6,049 nt of DNA from Tannerella sp. (lineage in GTDB: Bacteria > Bacteroidota > Bacteroidia > Bacteroidales > Tannerellaceae). A model generated the notes under the pieces. The model was not told the origin of the DNA, made no database searches, and saw nothing but the letters and a program-made list of their open reading frames with translations. The stretch lies in NCBI GenBank assembly GCA_031282485.1, contig JAITDQ010000017.1:1-6049 (forward strand), given 5' to 3'. The number at the start of each line of letters is the position of its first letter. Position 1 is the first letter of the stretch. The position numbers were made by a program, and so were the translations under genes. Shown piece after piece: positions 1-5,126 of this stretch.

Positions 1-186
1 CGCGGCCTGAGCCTGAAATGTACAGGCGCCGCCGACCGTTTGCACGACTGTCGCGCCCGCACCGTCATTGAGGCAATCATGTGGCACGGCGATACGAACA
101 GCGACGCCCGCCGCTCGGTGGAGAAATTCCGCAATTTGAGTAAGGCGGAACGGGATGCGATTGTGGAATTTATCGAAGCGATTTGA
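1..186 (+). CDS. C-terminal end of a di-haem oxidoreductase (DUF1111/DHOR, peroxidase-like), 5' end outside window
   Basis: The first reading frame is open from base 1 to a TGA at 184-186 and gives 61 residues. The visible segment reads LHDCRARTVIEAIMWHGD, then a charged stretch, then KFRNLSKAERDAIVEFIEAI. That is the usual ending of the DUF1111 'di-haem oxidoreductase' family: an LHDGRAR-like motif, an EAI.WHGG-like motif, and a final F..L...ER..L..FL..L helix. Family members are predicted periplasmic or secreted c-type cytochromes related to MauG/CcpA peroxidases; their CXXCH haem sites lie upstream and are not in this window. Oddities: the usual Gly after LHD is Cys here (fragment residue 17), with a second Cys at residue 7. 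The gene ends before a strong terminator at 264-303, so it is the last gene of its transcript. The family call is fairly sure; the exact reaction is unknown. Confidence 0.75.
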   Translation, partial: RGLSLKCTGAADRLHDCRARTVIEAIMWHGDTNSDARRSVEKFRNLSKAERDAIVEFIEAI

Positions 187-190
187 GGCA

Positions 191-211
191 ATTAAAAATT
201 AAAAATTAAAA
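191..211. repeat. Three tandem copies of the heptamer ATTAAAA
   Basis: Three perfect back-to-back copies of ATTAAAA (191-197, 198-204, 205-211) begin five bases after the stop codon of the DHOR-like gene. Short A/T tandem repeats like this are common in intergenic DNA of A/T-tolerant genomes and can vary in copy number by slippage. No function is implied. Confidence 0.8.
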
Positions 212-263
212 GATCGTTCTTGATTTTCAATTATATTTAAGGTCATAATTTCTTTTTCTGTTG

Positions 264-303
264 CGGGAACCGGTGATATGTTTGTTCATCGGTTCCCGTT
301 TTT
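264..303 (+). terminator. Intrinsic (rho-independent) terminator of the DHOR-like gene
   Basis: Positions 264-276 pair with 286-298 as a 13-bp stem. It starts CGGGAACCGG and has a single G-T pair (273/289). The loop is 9 nt (277-285), and a run of five T (299-303) follows the stem. It lies 78 bp after the DHOR-like stop codon and in the same orientation. There is no A-run on its left flank, so it is not clearly bidirectional and probably does not serve the convergent higA gene. Confidence 0.88.
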
Positions 304-486
304 AGTATACTGCACACAGCCGTTTCGAAGGGCTATATTTTCATAACCGCAGGTCTTCGACCCCCGAAACCACCATATTTATAACTTTCCTCCCCTGCCA
401 TGGCAGCTCCGTTTTGCCTGCCATAAGCATAACAGGAACAAAACATGTACATTTGGAACAGCATTAAAGCCGACAATACTCCTCCT
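304..486. other. Convergent intergenic spacer without a recognisable gene
   Basis: This is the rest of the 300-bp gap between the DHOR-like stop and the higA stop. It contains a perfect 12-bp palindrome at 395-406 (CTGCCATGGCAG) and a weak 7-bp hairpin with a one-base bulge at 352-371, neither followed by a T-run on the minus strand. I see no tRNA, no coding sequence with family resemblance, and no clear terminator for the minus-strand genes. A plus-strand open frame at 445-684 overlaps the 3' half of higA antisense and looks spurious. Confidence 0.5.
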
Positions 487-900
487 TCACGCATACTCAA
501 TTATCAACCCCGGATCAATATGGAGCGTTTTGTAAAGCCTTTTCGCCATACGCATGGAAATCGACCTTTTCCGGCACATAATTTGCGAAAGCGTCGGCTC
601 ATTAACCCCAAGCATATCCGCCAGTTCCTTCTGCCTGATATTACGACTATGCATCTCATTCTCAATACACCTTATCAGAGGTGATTTCCTGCGAACCTTC
701 AGATACTTGAACTGCATATACTCATCCTCATACTTCGCCCCCAGACGCGACAGCCGCCCAATCTCGCGCGTATACTCATTATCATAATCCGATTCGAGCA
801 AGCCCCTTTCAGTCGCTTCGGCAATTAACTCATCCACACGGATACAGACAGCCTCATACTGCTCCTCCGTCTCTATTTTTTTAATACCCGTCAAATCCAT
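487..900 (-). CDS. higA: HigA-type antitoxin with XRE-family helix-turn-helix
   Basis: The protein has 137 residues from the ATG at 898-900. An acidic, helical N-terminal half (about residues 1-70, rich in Glu/Asp) precedes a C-terminal HTH_3-type domain (about 75-130). The HTH is seen in RQKELADMLGVNEPTLSQIM followed by SISMRMAKRLYKTLHIDP. This arrangement is typical of antitoxins paired with HigB toxins: one part masks the toxin and the HTH binds the operon promoter. The gene starts 13 bp after the higB stop, so the pair is surely co-transcribed in the toxin-first order characteristic of higBA. An in-frame extension to 1059 exists, but it would overlap higB and gives an unrelated hydrophobic leader, so I prefer the ATG at 900. 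No strong Shine-Dalgarno precedes it, which is normal in Bacteroidetes. Predicted role: neutralise HigB and repress the operon in the cytoplasm. Confidence 0.85.
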   Translation of the reverse strand: MDLTGIKKIETEEQYEAVCIRVDELIAEATERGLLESDYDNEYTREIGRLSRLGAKYEDEYMQFKYLKVRRKSPLIRCIENEMHSRNIRQKELADMLGVNEPTLSQIMCRKRSISMRMAKRLYKTLHIDPGLIIEYA

Positions 901-913
901 TATAGCCACTGTA

Positions 914-1210
914 TTAAATTGTTTTACAATCAATTTTGGAATACTCATCATGCGTACCGATAAACCGTATTGCAACCGTTCCGTCAACAAACACAACAAC
1001 CGCCACAATACGAAAATCGTTACCCTTAATATTAAAAACATATTTCGCATTTCCCACATAATCAGCAGAAGGAAATGTCCGTTTCACGTCGTTATGGTTC
1101 TTCCAATCGGAAGACTCGACAACACCTGTCCACTTTTCAAGCGCGCTTATAGCAACAGTATGCCTGATAATGAATCGTTCTATTTTTCCCTTACCGAATA
1201 TATGCATCAT
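914..1210 (-). CDS. higB: HigB-type toxin (RelE-superfamily mRNA interferase)
   Basis: The protein has 98 residues. It matches the HigB_toxin family along its length: MHIF at the start, a W..VV..SDWKN.NDVK helix, then the hallmark FPSADYVGNAKYVFNIKGNDFRI, and the ending IRFIGTHDEYSKID (residues 82-94). Family members are ribosome-dependent endoribonucleases that cleave translated mRNA in the cytoplasm and are neutralised by HigA. The core motifs and the conserved His and Tyr near the C terminus are present and the length is normal, so the toxin looks intact. Two adjacent ATGs (1210 and 1207) are possible starts; both lie less than about 20 nt downstream of the predicted transcription start. 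The gene is first in the higBA operon; higA follows after 13 bp. Confidence 0.88.
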   Translation of the reverse strand: MMHIFGKGKIERFIIRHTVAISALEKWTGVVESSDWKNHNDVKRTFPSADYVGNAKYVFNIKGNDFRIVAVVVFVDGTVAIRFIGTHDEYSKIDCKTI

Positions 1211-1228
1211 ACTGTCAGTTTAATGTCG

Positions 1229-1260
1229 CAAAAATAATAATTAATTATCAATCATGCAAA
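1229..1260 (-). promoter_or_regulatory. Bacteroidetes-type promoter of higBA
   Basis: Read on the minus strand, TTTG (1257-1260) is followed by exactly 20 nt and then TATTTTTG (1229-1236). This is a full match to the Bacteroidetes sigma-ABfr consensus TTTG-N19-21-TAnnTTTG. Transcription would begin about 5-8 nt downstream (near 1222), leaving a leader of only about 12-15 nt before the higB ATG. It lies between the Bro-N gene stop (1300) and higB, so the TA pair can be expressed independently of the Bro-N gene. Confidence 0.75.
1237..1248. promoter_or_regulatory. Candidate HigA operator: perfect 12-bp palindrome in the promoter spacer
   Basis: ATAATTAATTAT is a perfect palindrome lying immediately upstream of the TATTTTTG box, inside the 20-nt spacer of the higBA promoter. 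HigA antitoxins are known to bind palindromes overlapping their own promoter, so the placement fits autorepression. The site is pure A/T, which raises the chance of coincidence, so this is an inference. Confidence 0.4.
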
Positions 1261-1299
1261 CCCACTTCACGTTTTCCAATAAGTTATTTGTTTGTTCTT

Positions 1300-2178
1300 T
1301 TATTCCTCCGTTTCTGCTTCGGACGCTTGCGCCTTTTTTATTTGCCCGGCAGCGCCTTTTCCTGTCTGTATTCCGGTTTTGGCATTCAGGGATGTTACTA
1401 CTTTTTTGCCGGTCTGCGCTTCCAATTCGAGTCGGGCTACTTTGGCTACCCTTCCTCCCCGCTGTGCAACAGAAGCATTTTCCGCAAAGGTCGCGGGATT
1501 CACTTCCTGCGAAATATCTTTGGTGGATGCTTCTGCCAGCATATTCAGAATCAGTTCGGTGTTGGTCATGTTGTCCCGAAGATTTTCCTTTTTCAAGTCT
1601 TTGAATGTTTTGTATTCTTTGGTTGTTTTGCCTGACCATGCTTTGGTAATGATGTCGGTAAGCGTTGCAAACTGCTGTCCTTCTTTCATTCCCCGCCTTT
1701 TCCATTCGTCCGTCAACTCTTTGCGTACCTCGATGCTTTTCAGTCGCTGATTAATCCAGTTCTCCGAATAGCCTAACTTCAAGTATTGCTCCAAGGCCCT
1801 GTCAATAGTGATTTCCGGGTCTTGCATTTCGTCCAGACGTTCGGCGCCTAATTGAGCCAACCATCTTTTGAAAGGTTCTGCCTTTGGCGACGGAATGGAC
1901 TGTATCAGACGGAATATCTGTTCGGTATCGGCGACGTCGGTTTTATAGTATTTGCCGTCTGTCGACTGCATTTTCAGTTGACTACAATTTGTAGTCAACT
2001 CACTTCCTTCCTTTTTTAAGCGGGTTTTAAGCACACTCCAGTACTTTCTCGGATTCGGAGTATCCGTCAAAATAGAAATAACGTCCACTATGGACAAATA
2101 CCATTTCTCCTCTTTTTCGTCCCAGAGGGCGCGGACATGCTTTTGTTCAAATAAACGGATGCTGTTTTCTTTACTCAT
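1300..2178 (-). CDS. Bro-N domain protein (phage antirepressor-like) with DinD-like C-terminal part
   Basis: The protein has 292 residues. Residues about 1-110 form a Bro-N (baculovirus BRO/phage antirepressor N-terminal) DNA-binding domain, seen in IRLFEQKHVRALWDEKEEKWYLSIVDV, then PRKYWSVLKTRLKKEG and VADTEQIFRLIQSIPSPKAEPFKRWLAQLG. Residues about 139-160 (ENWINQRLKSIEVRKELTDEW) and 180-265 (WSG.TTKEYK, KKENLRDNMTNTELILNMLAEAST, GGRVAKVARLELEAQTGKKVVTS) form a C-terminal part whose NMTNTEL and VARLELE segments recall DNA-damage-inducible DinD. The last 25 residues are low-complexity and rich in Lys, Ala and Glu. Proteins of this design are common in Bacteroidetes chromosomes and mobile DNA; their biological role is not established. 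The ATG at 2178 is the first in frame, lies about 33 nt downstream of a good promoter, and starts with the usual MSKEN. It lies upstream of higBA on the same strand, with 89 bp between the Bro-N stop and the higB start. Confidence 0.85.
   Translation of the reverse strand: MSKENSIRLFEQKHVRALWDEKEEKWYLSIVDVISILTDTPNPRKYWSVLKTRLKKEGSELTTNCSQLKMQSTDGKYYKTDVADTEQIFRLIQSIPSPKAEPFKRWLAQLGAERLDEMQDPEITIDRALEQYLKLGYSENWINQRLKSIEVRKELTDEWKRRGMKEGQQFATLTDIITKAWSGKTTKEYKTFKDLKKENLRDNMTNTELILNMLAEASTKDISQEVNPATFAENASVAQRGGRVAKVARLELEAQTGKKVVTSLNAKTGIQTGKGAAGQIKKAQASEAETEE
1976..2000. repeat. Perfect 25-nt inverted repeat inside the Bro-N gene
   Basis: AGTTGACTACAA (1976-1987) and TTGTAGTCAACT (1989-2000) are exact reverse complements around one central T (1988). 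On the mRNA this could fold as an 11-bp stem with a 3-nt loop; as DNA it is an ideal two-fold protein site. It lies in codons 60-68 of the Bro-N gene (the ELTTNCSQL segment), about 200 bp downstream of the predicted transcription start. A perfect 12-bp arm is very unlikely by chance, but coding constraint could contribute. Confidence 0.85.
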
Positions 2179-2210
2179 AATTGTTAAATAATAACTGTTT
2201 TATTATGATG

Positions 2211-2242
2211 CAAAATTAGATGAAAATCGTAAGATTTCCAAG
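2211..2242 (-). promoter_or_regulatory. Bacteroidetes-type promoter of the Bro-N gene
   Basis: On the minus strand CTTG (2239-2242, one mismatch to TTTG) is followed by 20 nt and TAATTTTG (2211-2218), a full match to the TAnnTTTG box. Predicted transcription starts near 2204, leaving a leader of about 25 nt before the ATG at 2178. The box is the best match in the 470-bp divergent region on this strand. Confidence 0.65.
2221..2240. promoter_or_regulatory. Candidate operator: imperfect 20-bp dyad in the Bro-N promoter spacer
   Basis: The segment TGAAAATCGT-AAGATTTCCA pairs at 8 of 10 symmetric positions about 2230.5. It fills the spacer between the two promoter boxes of the Bro-N gene, where a bound repressor would block polymerase. 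The left ten bases (TGAAAATCGT) recur exactly at 2293-2302, 72 bp further upstream. The binding protein is unknown; Bro-N itself or HigA are the local DNA-binding candidates (inference). Confidence 0.35.
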
Positions 2243-2381
2243 CGTATGTGATGAAAAAAGTTTTTTTACAGAGGAAAGATAGCTACTTTATTTGAAAATC
2301 GTGTAAACCAATGTGTCAAAGAACTCTTTTTGTACGTTCGTCATGTTTTTATTGTAACGTTTATTTCTTGATGACGCCTTA

Positions 2382-2520
2382 GGGGACTTGTTCCGAAGTC
2401 GGGGAAACGATCCCCAGGGTCGGGGAAGCGATCCCCAAGATTGGGGAAACGATCCCCAAGGTTGGGGAAATGATCCCCAAGGTTGGGGAAGCAATCCCCA
2501 AGGTCGGGGAGACGATCCCC
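2382..2520. repeat. Array of six 21-bp palindromic repeats plus one decayed unit
   Basis: Units start at 2401, 2422, 2443, 2464, 2485 and 2506 (the last keeps only its first 15 bases). Each has the invariant dyad GGGGA-N5-TCCCC followed by a 6-nt linker such as AAGGTT or AGGGTC. A degenerate unit of 19 nt (2382-2400, GGGGA-N5-TCC) precedes them. Linker and flanks form a second dyad between units (CCCCAA-GG-TTGGGG). The 21-bp period is about two turns of B-DNA, so equivalent positions face the same side. The array lies in the divergent region between the Bro-N gene and ccsBA, about 100 bp upstream of the candidate ccsBA promoter. It is not CRISPR: units are contiguous with no unique spacers. 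Because the period is a multiple of three, both strands stay open through it, but I see no reason to regard it as coding. The rest of 2243-2617 shows no gene. Confidence 0.9.
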
Positions 2521-2617
2521 GACATGAAAAACAAAGTAAGATTGCTTTTTTTTACCGGGATTCTATTTTATCGAAATCTTTTCGCAGTGTATGGCCGGTA
2601 AAGTGCAGAGTTTTTTG

Positions 2618-2625
2618 TATGTTTG
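2618..2625 (+). promoter_or_regulatory. Candidate -7 box of the ccsBA promoter
   Basis: TATGTTTG matches the Bacteroidetes TAnnTTTG box exactly and lies 26 nt before the ccsBA ATG at 2652. No good TTTG is found 19-21 nt upstream (the sequence there is G/C-rich GCCGG), so this is only half of the consensus. If it is used, the 21-bp array is upstream of the transcript and would act as DNA rather than RNA. Confidence 0.4.
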
Positions 2626-2651
2626 CACGGGCGCATTTAATTTGGAATGAT

Positions 2652-4976
2652 ATGAAGCTGTTAAAACGGACTGTTTTTTTTCTTTTGGGCGTTGTGCTGG
2701 TGACGCTGGTTTTCGCTACTGTGGCAGGGAAACTGTATGGGGCGGATTTTGTTGCGGAACATGTTTACGGTTCCGTGCCGTTTCTTGTCCTTTGGATTGT
2801 TTTTTCGGCGGCGGCGCTTCTCTATTTGCTGAAGCGGAAAATTTGGAAAAATCTGCCGGCGGCGGCATTGCATTTTTCTTTCCTGCTGATTCTGGCAGGC
2901 GCTTTGGTTACGTGGTTTTCCGGCGAACAGGGCGCACTGCATATCCGTTACGGTCAGGAAACGGGTTGCTTCACGGATAAGGAAGGCGTGTCGCGGGAGA
3001 TGCCTTTTGCCGTCAGGCTGAACGGGTTTCGCATTGTTTATTATGCCGGGACGCGTGCGCCTATGGATTTTGTGAGCACGATAACGATTTCCGGCGTCGG
3101 GAAAGACGACGTTACGGAAGAAGTCGCCATGAACAAAATTCTCTCCTGCGGCGGATACCGTTTTTACCAGTCGGGTTATGATGAAGATGAACGCGGTGTC
3201 ACACTGGCTGTTTCGCATGACCCTTACGGCATCGCGGTCACATATTCCGGTTACGCGCTTCTCCTTTTGTCCATGATGACGTTTTTCCTGAGCCGCCGCA
3301 GCCGGTTCCGCCGGCTGCTGAAACACCCCTCACTGAAACACCCTTCACTGACACGCCGCCCCGCTGCCCGTTCCACACGCAGCGCTCCGACACGCGGCCT
3401 CACGGTCTGCTTACTGATTTTTTGTGCATCCGCCATGCCGTCTGCCGGCGTGTCCGCTGCGCCGCCTGCCGCGGAAAAGCAGGTAAAGGTGCTGCCACGG
3501 GCGGTTGCGGCACAGTTCGGCGACCTTTATGTCCTCTACAACGGCCGGATTTGTCCGTTTCAAACGCTTGCAAAAGATTTTACCGTCAAGCTCTACGGCC
3601 GTCCGTCCTACCGGGGATTGACGCCCGAACAGGTTCTCACCGGCTGGATGTTCTACTATTCGAGCTGGAAAGAACAGCCGGTGATAAAGATAAAAAGCAA
3701 AACCGTACGGCGGATACTGGGCATAGAAAGCCGCTATGCCTCGTTCGACGATTTCTACGGGAAACAGAATGACTACAAACTGGCGACAGCCCTGCGCAAA
3801 GTCAGGAGCGGCCTCGCGACGGACGACCGACGCGGCATCGAAGATGCGGACGAAAAATATAATCTTATAACCGTCCTGTATTCGGGTAAATTACTGAAAA
3901 TGTACCCGCACGAAAGCGAAAGCGAAGGCGACAGCGCCGGGCATACGGACTGGTATTCCCAGGGCGACGCGCTGCCCGGAGATATGAATGATGACGAATG
4001 GCTGTTTATCAAAAAATCGCTGGATTACATTCATGAAATGATTGCCGGAAAAGACTATGACGGCGTTTCCGGTACGCTTGAAAAGATAAAAACCTACCAG
4101 CGGAAAAAGGCCGGCGATGTCCTTCCGCCGGACAGCCGGTTTAAAGCCGAAAAGATATACAATACGCTGAATTATACGAAATATTCGGCGATGTTCTGCC
4201 TGTTTGCCGGCCTCGTGTCGTTCATGTTCTATTGCAACCGGCTGATTAACGGCCGGGACGTGAGCGTCCGAATCAGGCGAACGCTTGGCGCGACGGAGGC
4301 GCTTGTGTTTATATACCTCACCGCGGCGATCGGTCTGCGCTGGTATGTGAGCCGCCATGCGCCGCTGTCAAACGGGTTTGAGACGATGCAGTTCATGGCT
4401 TGGAGCGCGGTGATACTGTCGTTCGTGCTGCGGAGGAAATTCTTCATGTCGATGCCGTTCGGTTTCCTGCTGTGCGGGCTGACCCTGACGGTCGCCATGC
4501 TCGGCGAATCCGACCCCCGCATCACGCCGCTGATGCCCGTCCTCTCGTCGCCCCTGTTGAGCGTACACGTCGTTGTTATCATGATCGCCTATTCCCTGTT
4601 TGCCTTCATGATGCTCAACGGCGTGACGGCCGTTATCCTGTCGTTCCTTCGGGACGGGAATCCGGTGCAGACGGAGCGGCTGTACGTCGTGAGCCGGATC
4701 ATCCTTTACCCGGCAGTATTCTGTCTGGCGGCAGGCATTTTTGTCGGCGCCGTATGGGCAAATATTTCGTGGGGACGATACTGGGGCTGGGACCCGAAAG
4801 AAGTGTGGGCGCTCGTCACCCTGTTACTCTATTCGCTGGCGTTACACACGGATTCTCTGCCTTCGTTCCGTCGCCCGATGTTTTTTCATATCTTTTCGAT
4901 AATCGCATTTCTGAGTGTCCCGATCACCTATTTCGGGGTAAATCTTATACTTGGCGGCATGCACAGTTATGCGTAG
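2652..4976 (+). CDS. ccsBA: Fused CcsB-CcsA (ResB/CcsA) system II cytochrome c synthase
   Basis: This 774-residue membrane protein exports haem and attaches it covalently to CXXCH motifs of apocytochromes c in the periplasm. The CcsB/ResB part has TM helices near 7-25, 42-60, 70-88 and 194-213 with a periplasmic loop (89-193); H74 in LHFSFLLILAG fits the CcsB TM-histidine. A basic cytoplasmic linker (214-248) leads to a signal-like TM (249-268) and a large periplasmic domain (269-510) with the family motif FGDLYVLYNGRICPFQTLA (289-307). The CcsA part has TMs near 511-527, 547-563, 576-593, 598-616, 640-664, 683-702, 718-733 and 744-767. It carries P-His H639, the WWD haem site WGRYWGWDPKEVW (707-719), TM-His H732 and the C-terminal P-His H771 in GGMHSYA. 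All expected haem ligands are present and Arg/Lys distribution fits the topology. The protein is shorter than the epsilonproteobacterial fusions I recall. The frame is open back to 2388, but that extension runs through the repeat array; the hydrophobic MKLLKRTVFFLL start at 2652 is far more plausible. Confidence 0.92.
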   Translation: MKLLKRTVFFLLGVVLVTLVFATVAGKLYGADFVAEHVYGSVPFLVLWIVFSAAALLYLLKRKIWKNLPAAALHFSFLLILAGALVTWFSGEQGALHIRYGQETGCFTDKEGVSREMPFAVRLNGFRIVYYAGTRAPMDFVSTITISGVGKDDVTEEVAMNKILSCGGYRFYQSGYDEDERGVTLAVSHDPYGIAVTYSGYALLLLSMMTFFLSRRSRFRRLLKHPSLKHPSLTRRPAARSTRSAPTRGLTVCLLIFCASAMPSAGVSAAPPAAEKQVKVLPRAVAAQFGDLYVLYNGRICPFQTLAKDFTVKLYGRPSYRGLTPEQVLTGWMFYYSSWKEQPVIKIKSKTVRRILGIESRYASFDDFYGKQNDYKLATALRKVRSGLATDDRRGIEDADEKYNLITVLYSGKLLKMYPHESESEGDSAGHTDWYSQGDALPGDMNDDEWLFIKKSLDYIHEMIAGKDYDGVSGTLEKIKTYQRKKAGDVLPPDSRFKAEKIYNTLNYTKYSAMFCLFAGLVSFMFYCNRLINGRDVSVRIRRTLGATEALVFIYLTAAIGLRWYVSRHAPLSNGFETMQFMAWSAVILSFVLRRKFFMSMPFGFLLCGLTLTVAMLGESDPRITPLMPVLSSPLLSVHVVVIMIAYSLFAFMMLNGVTAVILSFLRDGNPVQTERLYVVSRIILYPAVFCLAAGIFVGAVWANISWGRYWGWDPKEVWALVTLLLYSLALHTDSLPSFRRPMFFHIFSIIAFLSVPITYFGVNLILGGMHSYA
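3318..3347 (+). repeat. 15-bp tandem duplication (LKHPS twice) in the ccsBA linker
   Basis: Units 3318-3332 and 3333-3347 differ at one base (CCC versus CCT) and encode LKHPS-LKHPS, residues 223-232 of CcsBA. They lie in the basic cytoplasmic linker between the CcsB-type and following segments, where length change is likely tolerated. An 8-bp G/C hairpin (GCAGCCGG 3298-3305 with 3311-3318) abuts the first unit, a configuration that favours replication slippage. Confidence 0.8.
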
Positions 4977-5068
4977 ATGAGGGGGTTTGGCCTCGTTTGT
5001 GAAGCGCGTCCGCAGGGGCGGTGTCACGATGCCGTAGAAAAATCTTCATAAAATCCCTGTTCGCAGGT

Positions 5069-5100
5069 ATTGTATAATACAAAAATTTAACCGACCTTTG
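5069..5100 (+). promoter_or_regulatory. Candidate enolase promoter
   Basis: ATTG (5069-5072) is followed by 20 nt and GACCTTTG (5093-5100). Each box has one mismatch to the Bacteroidetes consensus TTTG-N19-21-TAnnTTTG. Transcription would start near 5106, giving an A-rich leader of about 33 nt before the eno ATG at 5139. No intrinsic terminator is visible between the ccsBA stop (4976) and this site, so some read-through from ccsBA is possible. Confidence 0.5.
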
Positions 5101-5126
5101 TGCTCGAAAAAAAAACTTATAATTAA

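Noticed and set aside
352..371. Bulged hairpin as a terminator for higA
   Set aside because: Only seven pairs with a bulge and no T-run on the minus strand.
395..406. Perfect 12-bp palindrome CTGCCATGGCAG in the convergent spacer
   Set aside because: Isolated, not near a promoter, no T-run to make a terminator; plausible by chance.
901..1059. Longer HigA start (190 residues)
   Set aside because: The extension lies antisense-frame over higB on the same strand and encodes a hydrophobic stretch unlike any antitoxin; the ATG at 900 gives normal length and spacing.
1254..1750. Several plus-strand open frames of 115-152 residues and a minus-strand frame of 154 residues
   Set aside because: They overlap the well-supported Bro-N gene in other frames, have Cys/Phe/Ser-rich shadow composition, and match no family I know.
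2288..2494. 68-residue minus-strand open frame with WGSFPQP heptapeptide repeats
   Set aside because: It exists because the 21-bp array has a period divisible by three; the non-repeat half resembles no family and there is no promoter or start context supporting it.
2382..2520. Possible CRISPR array
   Set aside because: Units are contiguous 21-mers without unique spacers, and no cas gene is present.
4977..5068. Terminator after ccsBA
   Set aside because: No stable stem followed by T-run could be found; the G-rich stretch near 4980 does not pair convincingly.
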